NCBI RefSeq assembly: GCF_000296775.1
Contig: NZ_AJLE01000004.1
Coordinates: 1 to 64,000 of the forward strand
From: Sulfurovum sp. AR
GTDB taxonomy: Bacteria; Campylobacterota; Campylobacteria; Campylobacterales; Sulfurovaceae
Direction of reading: 5' to 3'
DNA: 64,000 nt
In this document: piece by piece, positions 17,231 to 25,574 of the stretch
Layout: every line of letters starts with the position of its first letter
Numbering within the stretch: the first letter of the stretch is position 1
The notes under the pieces: generated by a model
Seen by the model: the letters and a program-made list of their open reading frames with translations, nothing else
Databases searched by the model: none
Told to the model about the DNA's origin: nothing
Position numbers and translations under genes: made by a program

Positions 17231-18484
17231 TAAAGAATTAAACATTATGGAATGTTTTGCTATAGCACTGTACTCCATAATGTTTCTATATCAGATTTTT
17301 GGTGTAATGATTCATAAGCAATATGGATTCGGATTTTTTTATTGGCCCGTTCAGCAAGCATTTCTTTTACTTATTTCATTAGTATTAATCATTTTTTCAA
17401 ATAAAATAAAATATGTATTTTCTCAAGGATATTTGTATCATTTATTATTTATATCATTGATTTTATTTCAAATTACATATATTATAATTTATGATTATGC
17501 AAACTATTTGCCTTTCGATGAAAAGTTGAGTATATTTTTTGACACAATATCATGGTACATTATTTCACTGGCAATGATTATGACATACCCATATCTATTC
17601 AAATTTAAAAATATTTTATATTTATATATTATTTATTTTTCACTCATATTTCTTTTTTTTATATATCTAATACATATTTATCCAACTGATTATATTCAAG
17701 CACTTATTAGAGGTGCAGGCATTCCATATAGCAAAAGATCATTATATTATGGTTACGAGGTGGGTTTTCATCTTTTTTTCTCCTCTTATTTTGCCATTTT
17801 TTCTTTTTTGTTTTATCATATATAAAAAGAAACAGCATGTTCTTATTCGTCTCCCTTTTATCAATTTATATACTTTATTTAGCTTCCGGTAGAGGTACCT
17901 TATTGGCTTATTTGACTGTGTTCACTATTTTTTTTCTTAGTAAAAAAGCTAAGATCATTACTTTATTACTATTAGCTATTTTATTTGTTTTGGGAAATTC
18001 TCAAGAATTTCAAAATTTATTAATGGAAGCAAACCCAGGTATGTATTTTTTATTTTATGGTATTGAAGATGATCCATCTGGGCAGGGACGTTTGATTCAA
18101 TTAGAGCAGAATTGGGAATATATAAAAAATAATTTTATAACTGGAGGGTTAAGATCTGACACGTTAGTGTTTGGAGAAAAAGGTTCTTATATACATAATA
18201 TACTTTCTTTTCTTCAAAACTATGGGATAATAGTATTTTTATTATTAATAGTACTATTAGTACACGGATTGTATGTAATAGTTTCAACAAACAGCGGTGA
18301 TAAGGCATATTTTATTGCGACTGTAGTTTTTTCATATTTTTTTATTGAAATTCTATTGTTTAAAACAGTTGGTGAAATCAGATCAATTTTGCCGCTAGTT
18401 ATAACCTATAATTATTTATTGTTTTACAAGTATAAAACTACATCTTCTGGTCGTAAAGCAACTGATATGTTAGGTGAGAAGTAG
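17220..18484 (+). pseudogene. wzy: Wzy-like O-antigen/EPS polymerase, split by frameshift
   Basis: Two adjacent frames make one polytopic membrane protein. The first (17220-17825, 201 aa) has about six hydrophobic helices and stops at a TAA at 17823 just after FSFLFYHI. The second continues in the -1 frame, open well before its ATG at 17837. It starts with another helix followed by LASGRGTLLAYL, the signature loop of Wzy/WaaL polymerases. One missing base in the ATATA/AAAAA stretch near 17818-17828 accounts for the break; restoring it gives about 421 residues, a normal size. The gene may be inactive, phase-variable, recoded by slippage, or hit by a sequencing error. No other polymerase candidate is seen in the locus. 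Confidence 0.8.
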
Positions 18485-18542
18485 GTGCAGTGAGATTGAA
18501 TTGGCGCGGTAATTTTAAGCATAAAATAAAAGGATTAAGCTA

Positions 18543-18650
18543 TTGTTTACATTAGTACTAGTGATTAATGAAAAAACAGTAACAAAAAGTTTTCCTGCTA
18601 ACAATATTGTAGCTGGAAATTTTGAAAATTTTTTTGAGCAAGGAAAATAA
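18543..18650 (+). pseudogene. C-terminal remnant of a hexapeptide acetyltransferase
   Basis: An in-frame stretch ending at TAA 18648-18650 encodes VTKSFPANNIVAGNFENFF, which matches the last turn of sugar O-acetyltransferases (consensus like VVTKSFPxNxIIAGNPAKVI). There is no start codon or upstream domain: the rest of the gene is gone. It lies in the 170 bp gap between the polymerase and the next glycosyltransferase and shows that a gene was deleted here. Confidence 0.6.
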
Positions 18651-18653
18651 TTT

Positions 18654-19751
18654 ATGAATATTCTTATTACAGCACCATCATTAGATACAAAGTATAATGT
18701 AAGTGGTATTTCATCAGTTGTAAATAATATTTTAACTGAAACAGATCAAAATTATATACATTTTTTAGTAGGTAAAAAAGATCAACAAAAGCGTAATATG
18801 ATGTGGTTTTTGGATCAGTTTATATTACCGTTTAAATTTATGTACAGTCTTTCAAAAAATAAAATAGACATTTTCCATCTTAATGCTCCTTTAAATACCT
18901 TAGCTATTATGAGAGATTTTATATTCTTGAATATTGCCAAGTTAATGGGGATTAAAGTACTTTTACATTTACATGGCGGAACATATCTTAAAACAACTCC
19001 GAAAAACAAATGGCTCTATAAGTATTTGGAACACTATTTCAATAGTGCAGATCATATTGTTGTGTTGAGCCATCTAGAAAAAGATTTGCTATTGCAAAAA
19101 TACAAACTTAAAGAAGAAGATATTACACCGATAGAAAATTGTGTTACTGTACCTGATATTAAATATAAAAAAAGTCATGAAACAGCACGAATTATTTTTT
19201 TAGGAAGGATTGTAGAAAGCAAGGGTGTTTTTAATATTGTTGAAGCTCTATCACAATTAAGCGTAAGAAGATCAGATTTTGAATTTAATTTATATGGCAC
19301 AGGCCCTGATCAAGATGATGTAATTAAACAACTAACTGCTACAATTGGTGAGAATTTTCAATATAAAGGTATTGTTGCGGGTGAATCAAAATTCGGAGCA
19401 TACTTAGAAGCAGATATCTTTTTATTGCCGTCTCTTTATGGTGAAGGATTGCCAATGGCGTTATTAGAATCTATGTCTTATGGTGTGATTCCTGTTGTGA
19501 CTGATGATGGATCTATGGCAACTGTGGTTGAGAATGGAATAAATGGTTTTATAGTAGATAAGAATAATAGTTCACAATTATGTAATCTTATGGATGAATT
19601 AATAGAAAAGTTTAATAAAAGTTCTATAGATATCTTGCAAGAAAAAGCTAGAGCAACTATCAAAGAAAAATATAATTGTCAATATTACTCTATTAAATTA
19701 AACAAAATCTATGAAAAGATAATTAATGAAGGGGCGGATAGAGTATATTAA
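18654..19751 (+). CDS. Glycosyltransferase, GT4 family; 3' end fused to IS remnant
   Basis: 365 aa GT-B enzyme. It starts MNILITAPSLDTKYNVSGIS, with GxS-type N-terminal glycine loop, and has a FLGRIVESKGVFNIVEAL opening of the C-terminal domain (near 182). The GT4 E-x7-E motif lies in GEGLPMALLESMSYGVIPVV near residue 263. It is expected to add a sugar to the repeat unit. The last few codons (EGADRVY) already lie in sequence derived from an IS3-family element, so the natural C-terminus was replaced; the catalytic core is complete. RBS AAGGAAAA precedes the ATG. Confidence 0.88.
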   Translation: MNILITAPSLDTKYNVSGISSVVNNILTETDQNYIHFLVGKKDQQKRNMMWFLDQFILPFKFMYSLSKNKIDIFHLNAPLNTLAIMRDFIFLNIAKLMGIKVLLHLHGGTYLKTTPKNKWLYKYLEHYFNSADHIVVLSHLEKDLLLQKYKLKEEDITPIENCVTVPDIKYKKSHETARIIFLGRIVESKGVFNIVEALSQLSVRRSDFEFNLYGTGPDQDDVIKQLTATIGENFQYKGIVAGESKFGAYLEADIFLLPSLYGEGLPMALLESMSYGVIPVVTDDGSMATVVENGINGFIVDKNNSSQLCNLMDELIEKFNKSSIDILQEKARATIKEKYNCQYYSIKLNKIYEKIINEGADRVY

Positions 19752-19956
19752 ACCTGGAAAACCGCAGAAAAATGCCTATATCGAAAGATATCACCTGACT
19801 GTCCGATATGACTGGCTTAATCAATATCTCTTTGAATCAATTGAAGAGGTACAAAAATTTGCAACCAAATGGCTTTGGCTGTATAATAACGAACGCCTTA
19901 ATAATATGGCAATAGGCGGGATCACTCCCGGGCAAAAGTTGGCTCTTGTAGCTTAA
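19726..19956 (+). pseudogene. 3' fragment of IS3-family transposase (OrfB)
   Basis: About 76 codons match the C-terminal end of an IS3-family OrfB integrase core: EYIKPGKPQKNAYIERYHLT, then VRYDWLNQYLFESIEEVQ and the ITPGQKLALVA end. The last acidic residue of the DDE triad is in NAYIERY. All upstream parts of orfB and the whole of orfA are missing. The fragment begins inside the end of the glycosyltransferase gene, with the junction near 19733. Confidence 0.9.
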
Positions 19957-19998
19957 CCTCTACTTTTGGAGGGGTTTGAAAATGGAAGGATTATCGAC
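19733..19998 (+). mobile_element. IS3-family remnant, right end
   Basis: Covers the orfB fragment plus the downstream CTACTTTTGGAGGGGTTTG segment, which resembles the end region of IS3 elements. No left end and no target duplication can be identified. Together with the inverted remnant at 25575-25775 it brackets an accessory block. Confidence 0.6.
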
Positions 19999-20029
19999 AC
20001 TAAGCCAAACCCAAAGTTTGGACTCAGTC

Positions 20030-21175
20030 CTATCGGCGAAGAGTTTTAGTATTTGGGTCTAAAATAAAAATATTTTCTTTTGCGGGTTCTTCTGTTGGTG
20101 CCGGAGAATACCCATCACCATAAATGTTGTCACTCATATAAACATTGGTCATATCACAAGTAGAACATACCCACATCGCATCTGGGCCATCAACATAGCC
20201 GACATACCAGTTATAGTGATAATCAGATCGGTCACGAGGCTCGCCTCTTACGTTATTGGCGCCCCAACCTTCACGATCACGCACACCAACATAGTTGTTT
20301 TCAAAAATAACATTACCTGCCGTAGTACCATCACCATCTCCACCATGCATATCAAAGAGGATGTTAGTTCCTGCTCCATAAGTTATGTTGTTCCTGGCAG
20401 TATAGCTTGTTCCTGCATCTCCGCTTGAAGCTATATTATGACGATTGTTTCCAAACTTGTTGTAATTTATTTCAGCATGTCCTACGAAAACAGATACACC
20501 GTAGCCGTATCCAGGGCGTTTATTATCATAGATGTCGCAGTGGTGTACGTTTAGGTTATTGCCGCTCCTGTCTGACCTGATACCCGCATAAGTCCATCCG
20601 TGTATAAGACAGTTATCTACTTCGATATTGTTCTTCTCTGTGGATATCCCTGTTACCATGTTTACTGAGGCTTCGGTACCGGAAGGACCCTGTATGTCAA
20701 GTCCGGTGAATCTAACGCCGTCAATGTTTACCACTATTGTTTTATGATAATTGTTGGAAAGACTGTCGTTTTTGATTACACCTCCAGTGGAACCGCCAAT
20801 TCCCCTGTTGCTTGCAAACGTAAGCTTTTTACTGATATAAAGCGAGGGTTGTCCTGTAAAGTCGATAGTCGCGCTTTCAGGGATATATATCACATCGTCT
20901 GTTGAGGCAGAAGAAATAGCGGATACCAATTCAGAGTATGATGTAACTGTGTAATCACCTGATGTTTTAATATCGAAGTAGCCAGCTCCTCCGCCTATTG
21001 GACCTCGGTAGTCAGGTTTGGCTCCATACACTTTACCATTCAGTTCTACCCATGAACCTTCTACGGCAGAGGAAGAAGATGGTAGGATAAAAAAGAGTGA
21101 TATTATGACAATGAGATATTTAACCATACTGTTTTTTATTCCAAAAGGAGTTGGAATCTTTGTTCTATTTTGCAT
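20030..21175 (-). CDS. Secreted right-handed beta-helix protein (polysaccharide lyase-like)
   Basis: 381 aa. The N-terminus has a positively charged stretch and then a signal helix (MVKYLIVIISLFFILPSSSSA). The body contains repeated short beta-strand turns (NNIEVDNCLIHGWTYAGI, NLNVHHCDIYDN, VIFENNYVGVRDREG) of a parallel beta-helix, as in pectate-lyase-like proteins. It is inferred to act outside the cell or in the periplasm on an exopolysaccharide, as a lyase, epimerase or binding protein; I see no decisive catalytic triad. The start at 21175 has AAAGGAAAAATA directly upstream, whereas the internal Met at 21127 has none. A cyclic-di-GMP-I riboswitch lies in the leader (21328-21404), so the gene is probably controlled by c-di-GMP. 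Confidence 0.85.
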   Translation of the reverse strand: MQNRTKIPTPFGIKNSMVKYLIVIISLFFILPSSSSAVEGSWVELNGKVYGAKPDYRGPIGGGAGYFDIKTSGDYTVTSYSELVSAISSASTDDVIYIPESATIDFTGQPSLYISKKLTFASNRGIGGSTGGVIKNDSLSNNYHKTIVVNIDGVRFTGLDIQGPSGTEASVNMVTGISTEKNNIEVDNCLIHGWTYAGIRSDRSGNNLNVHHCDIYDNKRPGYGYGVSVFVGHAEINYNKFGNNRHNIASSGDAGTSYTARNNITYGAGTNILFDMHGGDGDGTTAGNVIFENNYVGVRDREGWGANNVRGEPRDRSDYHYNWYVGYVDGPDAMWVCSTCDMTNVYMSDNIYGDGYSPAPTEEPAKENIFILDPNTKTLRR

Positions 21176-21327
21176 TATTTTTCCTTTTTTAATTTAACAA
21201 ACTATTTTAGTAATAAAACTTACAATTGTGAAAATTAAAATACAGAAAACTACTTTTTCAATTCTTTCGGTAGAATCTTGAAGTATCACATAAGACTTTA
21301 TTTTAGTATACAAAACAAAAGTATTAA

Positions 21328-21404
21328 GGTAACCCGGCTATCTCATCTACATAAAATAAGATCCGTAGCTTTCCGTCCCTGCTTCACAACAAGTTTGGCT
21401 TTTT
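21328..21404 (-). promoter_or_regulatory. Cyclic-di-GMP-I (GEMM) riboswitch upstream of beta-helix gene
   Basis: Read on the minus strand it has the GEMM-I landmarks in order: GCCAAAC, a hairpin with GTGAA-type loop, CAGGGACGGAAAGC, a variable P3 stem, and GATAGCCGGGTTACC at the 3' side. It ends 153 bases before the start codon of the beta-helix gene. The leader after it shows an imperfect TCAAGATTCT / AGAATTGA stem but no clear terminator, so the mode of control is open. Confidence 0.92.
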
Positions 21405-21764
21405 ACTGCATCATTGTATCATCAAACTATTACCACTGCATTACCTATATATTTAAGATATTTAGGTGCATACTTAGACTCAATCTTATCTATTGTATCA
21501 GTTTTATATTAAAATTTTTTGAAGGGATGAAAGACTTAAGTTTTTGGATTGATTAACATAGGGGCACCTTAAAAAAGATGGCAATAAAGTGTATTCAAAA
21601 TTTATAAAGTGATACAAATGCCTTTTAGAAAGTCCTATAAATTAGATTAGATATTATATTAAAATTTTTCAATAACTAATATTTTTAATTTTGCTTTCTT
21701 GATCATTACTATTTTAAATTCAGTTTGTTTTTAAATATTCTGACATATACTAATTATTACTTTA

Positions 21765-21832
21765 ATAAAGCCAAACTATCTGTAGAGATAGGACGGAAAG
21801 CAATGGGGCTCAAGTAGATCGCCAAGCCACTC
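21765..21832 (+). promoter_or_regulatory. Divergent cyclic-di-GMP-I riboswitch upstream of wecG
   Basis: GCCAAAC is followed by a perfect CTATC/GATAG hairpin, the invariant core GGACGGAAAGC, and a short P3 region ending GATCGCCAAGCC. The core matches the other four copies, but P3 is short and the 3' side departs from the GGGTTGCC-type ending, so ligand binding may be weakened or altered. It lies about 40 bases before the wecG start codon, close enough to act on translation initiation. Confidence 0.75.
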
Positions 21833-21873
21833 AGAAATTATTAGTTGAAATGTATATGATGAGAGGGGTATAA

Positions 21874-22599
21874 ATGTCAAATTTTTTAGGTATTAACTTT
21901 TTGTTTGAAAAAGAAGAGATCGAAAGAAAAATAGAAGACTTCATTGCTGACAGAAAGGTGACATATGTCTGTGCAGTGAACGCCAATACTGTTACTGTGG
22001 CAAACAATAATCCAGAATATAAAAAGATTATAAATAATTCAGGATTTAATTTATGTGATGGTTCTTTGTTGGCGTTGTTTTACAGAAAAATATACAAAGA
22101 ACCGGTTTCTTCTTATCCTGGTCCAGATTTTTTTATAGATTATCTAAGTAAAGGAAGGTATAAGTCCTTTTTTTTAGGTTCTACTGATGAGTTATTAAAG
22201 TCATTGAAACAAAAATTAGTAAAATATGATCCTAAAATTTCAGATATGCTATTTTATTCACCACCCTTTATTCCACTTGATAATTATAATTATGGATCGA
22301 TTGCGAAAATGATCAATGAAAGCAATGTAGATATTATTTGGGTTTCACTGGGAGCACCTAAGCAGGAAGAATTTATGTATAGGTTAAAACCATACCTCAA
22401 ACAAGGCATAATGGTTGGTGTCGGAGCAGCATTTACTTTTTATGGTGATGATAATTTTAAACGAGCACCTATAATTATGAGAAAAATGCACATAGAATGG
22501 GTATACAGGAATTTAAAAAATCCCTCTAAATCATTTCCACGATTATTAAAACAAATTCGGTCTGTTCCTATATTAATTTATAAGGAATTAAAAAAATGA
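21874..22599 (+). CDS. WecG/TagA/CpsF-family glycosyltransferase
   Basis: 241 aa, the normal length for the GT26 family. Motifs are VCAVNANTVTVANNNPEY (family N-terminal region), DGSLLALFYRK, PGPDFF, and WVSLGAPKQEEFMYRLKP followed by GVGAAFTFYGD, the conserved block of the family. GT26 enzymes add N-acetylmannosaminuronate, ManNAc or similar sugars to the lipid-linked primer sugar on the cytosolic side of the membrane. It may act right after the WecA-like initiating enzyme encoded at 25763-26755. RBS GAGAGGGG precedes the ATG and a c-di-GMP riboswitch the whole gene. Confidence 0.93.
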   Translation: MSNFLGINFLFEKEEIERKIEDFIADRKVTYVCAVNANTVTVANNNPEYKKIINNSGFNLCDGSLLALFYRKIYKEPVSSYPGPDFFIDYLSKGRYKSFFLGSTDELLKSLKQKLVKYDPKISDMLFYSPPFIPLDNYNYGSIAKMINESNVDIIWVSLGAPKQEEFMYRLKPYLKQGIMVGVGAAFTFYGDDNFKRAPIIMRKMHIEWVYRNLKNPSKSFPRLLKQIRSVPILIYKELKK

Positions 22600-23825
22600 A
22601 TCACAAAATCAAAGTCTTATTGCTTGATGGCCATACTATTCAGGTTCTGCCATTGGCAAAAGCACTGCGAAAAAAGAACTATCATGTTACAGCATTTTGT
22701 GAAGAGAAATTATCTTTTGGTTGGGCATCAAGATACCCTCATGAAAAAGTACTGTGCCCAAGTGCTATCAATGAGACGGATACCTATCTGAATTTTCTGG
22801 AAAAATTTCTCAAAAAAAACAGATATGATGTAACAATACCTCTTTTTAATGATACTGCTGAACTTATGAGTGAAAATAAAAAGAGGTTTAGCGTATATAC
22901 AAAGGTTGCCATACCTGATTATCATATTTTAATCCAGGGGCATGATAAAAACTTGACTATGAGTATTGCCAGGAAATTGAATATTCCGCATCCAAGAACA
23001 ATGGATTTGGAAAAAAACTCTCTTGAAGATGCTGTAGCATATTGCGGCCTTCCCTCATTAATTAAGCCAAATATCGCAGCCGGCGCAAGAGGTATCACAA
23101 GAGTAGATTCTTTGGATGAATTAAAATCAATTTATCAGGAGATACGAACTGAATTTGGACCATCAACTCTCCAGGAATTTATACCACAAACTGGATTTCA
23201 GTTTAAATGCCAGATGTTTAGAGACAATGACGGCAGTTTAAAGGCATCAACTGTACAAAAAAAATATCGTTTTTTTCCTATAACTGGAGGTAGTACAAGT
23301 TGCAGTGAGATTGTAGATAGGCTTGAGATTGTTGAATATTCAAAGCAAATACTTGATGAGATTAAGTGGACTGGTTTTGCTGATTTTGACTATATTCAAG
23401 ATCCGCGTGACAATAAATATAAAATCATGGAAATTAATCCTCGGGTGCCAGCCTGTATTCGGTCCTGTTTTGAGTCGGGAACTGATTTTGCAGAAATGAT
23501 TGTCCAGCAAGCTTTAGGAAAAAATGTTACATCTTATCAATCAACTCCCGGTATGATCTTGCGTTTTATGTCCTTGGACATCTTATGGTTTTTATTCAGC
23601 TCAAACAAAGAAAGGTTTGCAACTAAACCAAGTTGGTTCAAATTCTGGGGAAATAACATCTGCTATGAGGACGGAGCATGGGATGACCCACTGCCTATGT
23701 TTGCGGGGTTTATCCTTGGAATAAAAAAATACCTTAATCCAAAATTTCGGAAGTCTAAGCTCTCATTTAAGAGAAAATCTTCAAATAATGATTTACAGGA
23801 GTACAGGTCATGTCAGAAAGTATAA
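22596..23825 (+). CDS. ATP-grasp enzyme of polysaccharide locus
   Basis: 409 aa. The fold resembles the carbamoyl-phosphate-synthase-like ATP-grasp family: an N-terminal Rossmann-like pre-ATP domain (KVLLLDGHTIQVLPLAKAL), then LPSLIKPNIAAGARGITRV (ATP-binding lysine and glycine-rich loop, near 150). The metal-binding KIMEINPRVPAC follows near 280. Such enzymes ligate a carboxylate to an amine via acylphosphate; in surface-sugar loci they are thought to attach amino acids or similar groups, but the substrate here cannot be told. It overlaps wecG by four bases and the next gene by 16. Confidence 0.85.
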   Translation: MNHKIKVLLLDGHTIQVLPLAKALRKKNYHVTAFCEEKLSFGWASRYPHEKVLCPSAINETDTYLNFLEKFLKKNRYDVTIPLFNDTAELMSENKKRFSVYTKVAIPDYHILIQGHDKNLTMSIARKLNIPHPRTMDLEKNSLEDAVAYCGLPSLIKPNIAAGARGITRVDSLDELKSIYQEIRTEFGPSTLQEFIPQTGFQFKCQMFRDNDGSLKASTVQKKYRFFPITGGSTSCSEIVDRLEIVEYSKQILDEIKWTGFADFDYIQDPRDNKYKIMEINPRVPACIRSCFESGTDFAEMIVQQALGKNVTSYQSTPGMILRFMSLDILWFLFSSNKERFATKPSWFKFWGNNICYEDGAWDDPLPMFAGFILGIKKYLNPKFRKSKLSFKRKSSNNDLQEYRSCQKV

Positions 23826-24391
23826 ATGATAAAAATTTAGAATTAGTACAAAAAACACAGATGAGTAATCACGAAAAATTGGGTATTATAATCAAATCAA
23901 TATTTTCATTGCATTTTATAAAATCACTTATATCATCATTTGCTTATTATCTATTTGAACATGTTTACTGGAAGTTTGATATTACTACTAGGGGAGTTTA
24001 TAGGGTTCATGCTACAACTTCTATACGCAATGCAAAAAATATTTCTCTTGGCTTTGATACACGAATTACGACGAATTGCATTATATGGGCAGGTAAAACA
24101 TCTAAAATTACTATCGGTAACAATGTATTGATCGGACCAGGAGTACAACTTCATGCATCAAATCACGGATATGCACTAGATAAAGGACCTATGACTTACC
24201 AGGAGAAAATGGAAAAAGATATCATACTTGGGAATGATGTTTGGATCGGGGGTAATAGTGTGATTACGGCTGGAGTTACATTGGCGGATGGTATTATTGT
24301 GGCAGCTGGTTCTACAGTAACGAAAAGTTTTGATGAGAAAAATATTATTATCGGTGGTGTACCAGCAAAGAAAATTACACAAAGGAACTAA
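23810..24391 (+). CDS. Hexapeptide-repeat acyltransferase (WcaF/LbH type)
   Basis: 193 aa. After an N-terminal amphipathic part it has left-handed beta-helix repeats: ITIGNNVLIGPGVQLHASNH (with the catalytic-type His), then DVWIGGNSVITAGVTLADGI and AAGSTVTKSFDEKN with the usual C-terminal GGVPAKKI. This is typical of O-acetyltransferases that modify sugars in capsule and colanic-acid loci. It probably decorates the same glycan as its neighbours. It overlaps the ATP-grasp gene by 16 bases. Confidence 0.9.
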   Translation: MSESINDKNLELVQKTQMSNHEKLGIIIKSIFSLHFIKSLISSFAYYLFEHVYWKFDITTRGVYRVHATTSIRNAKNISLGFDTRITTNCIIWAGKTSKITIGNNVLIGPGVQLHASNHGYALDKGPMTYQEKMEKDIILGNDVWIGGNSVITAGVTLADGIIVAAGSTVTKSFDEKNIIIGGVPAKKITQRN

Positions 24392-24392
24392 A

Positions 24393-25256
24393 ATGAATGT
24401 ATTGACATTTGATATAGAAGATTGGTTCCATGTTTTGGATAACCCATCAACAAAAACTGAAAAGCAGTGGGTACAACTTGAGTGTAGAATCCACCAGAAT
24501 TTGGATAGAATTTTAGATATTTTAAAAAAGCACAATCAAAAAGCCACTTTTTTCTGTATTGGATGGGTGGCAAGAAGGTATCCTACCATTGTTAAAAAGA
24601 TTGACAATTACGGGCATGAAATCGGCAGTCATTCAGACATGCATCAGCTCGCCTATGAGTTCAATAGAGAAGAGTTCAGGCAGGATCTTGAACAATCGAT
24701 CAAGTCCATTGAAGATGTAGTCGGTAAAAAGGTAAGAGCATATAGAGCTCCTGGTTTTTCTCTCAAACATCAAAATAGTTGGATGCTTGAGGAGCTCAGC
24801 AAGCATGGTATTGAAATAGACTGTTCGGTATTTCCTGCACGAAGAGCACATGGTGGTTTTAAAGAATTTGGTCATGCAGAACCGGCATATGTTGAAATAG
24901 ATGGTGCTAGAATTAAAGAATTTCCAATTAATCTTTACTCGTTATTCGGGAAAAATATTATTTTTTCCGGCGGTGGATATTTTAGATTGATCCCATATCC
25001 ACTCATTAAATTCTTCATGAAAACATCCGATTATGTCATGGTCTATCTTCACCCAAGAGATTTTGATTATGATCAGCCAATGATAGAAGGGCTTTCAGCA
25101 TTTAGAAGATTTAAATCTTATGTTGGACTAAAAACTACATCCAATAAACTTGATAGATTACTTAATGATTTTGATTTTGTGGATTTACGTGAAGCAAATA
25201 AGAATATAGATTGGTCACAAGTCAAAACAATTAAACTTAATAGAAAAGACAAGTAA
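24393..25256 (+). CDS. Polysaccharide deacetylase, NodB family with DUF3473-like C-terminus
   Basis: 287 aa. It begins at once with the metal/catalytic motif TFDIEDWFH and has GHEIGSHSDMHQ with the two metal-binding histidines near 77. AYRAPGFSLKH follows near 117, and LHPRDFDYDQP near 215 belongs to the C-terminal DUF3473-type part found in exopolysaccharide-associated deacetylases. It removes N-acetyl groups from a glycan; the substrate is unknown. The start is the ATG at 24393, one base after the previous stop, with AAAGGA upstream; an in-frame Met at 24330 lies inside the acyltransferase gene and is not used. Confidence 0.9.
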   Translation: MNVLTFDIEDWFHVLDNPSTKTEKQWVQLECRIHQNLDRILDILKKHNQKATFFCIGWVARRYPTIVKKIDNYGHEIGSHSDMHQLAYEFNREEFRQDLEQSIKSIEDVVGKKVRAYRAPGFSLKHQNSWMLEELSKHGIEIDCSVFPARRAHGGFKEFGHAEPAYVEIDGARIKEFPINLYSLFGKNIIFSGGGYFRLIPYPLIKFFMKTSDYVMVYLHPRDFDYDQPMIEGLSAFRRFKSYVGLKTTSNKLDRLLNDFDFVDLREANKNIDWSQVKTIKLNRKDK

Positions 25257-25480
25257 TGGCTGGAGTTAAAAAAATTATATCGCGTTATAATGTTCTGAAT
25301 ATTCAAAACAACGTGATGTATGTAGCTAAAGGCTATGAAATTTATAAGAGTGATAATGAAGGAAAGAGTTGGGAGCTTGATGGCAGAGTAAGAGATAGTA
25401 AATATAGTATATGGGCAAAAAGTAGATTATTGGAGAGATTATTGGTTTTTTCAGAGGGGAAGTTTATAGAAAATTTATAG
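25256..25480 (+). pseudogene. Truncated BNR/beta-propeller glycosidase-like gene
   Basis: 74 codons overlapping the deacetylase stop by one base (TAATG). The protein starts like the first blade of a sialidase-type propeller: YVAKGYEIYKSDNEGKSWE contains the BNR Asp box (S-x-D-x-G-x-x-W). It then stops after a region that normally leads into further blades. Nothing resembling the remaining blades is found before the IS remnant, so the gene appears to be cut off at about 25480, perhaps by the same rearrangement that brought the IS3 fragment. Confidence 0.55.
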
Positions 25481-25574
25481 GAATGGAGCATCAATGAGTC
25501 GATAAATTACCTCTGGTTTTATCTAAGTATATTAGAGTTAGATCATCATTAAAGGAAAAAGTTAGGAGTATAAT

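Larger units (their letters stand above)
21176..21873. other. Divergent regulatory region with two c-di-GMP riboswitches
   Basis: This 698 bp gap has no protein gene. The minus-strand leader of the beta-helix gene contains an aptamer at 21328-21404 and the plus-strand leader of wecG contains another at 21765-21832. Between them lies about 360 bp of very AT-rich DNA that presumably contains both promoters; a TATACT at 21745-21750 is a candidate -10 for the plus side. Confidence 0.75.
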
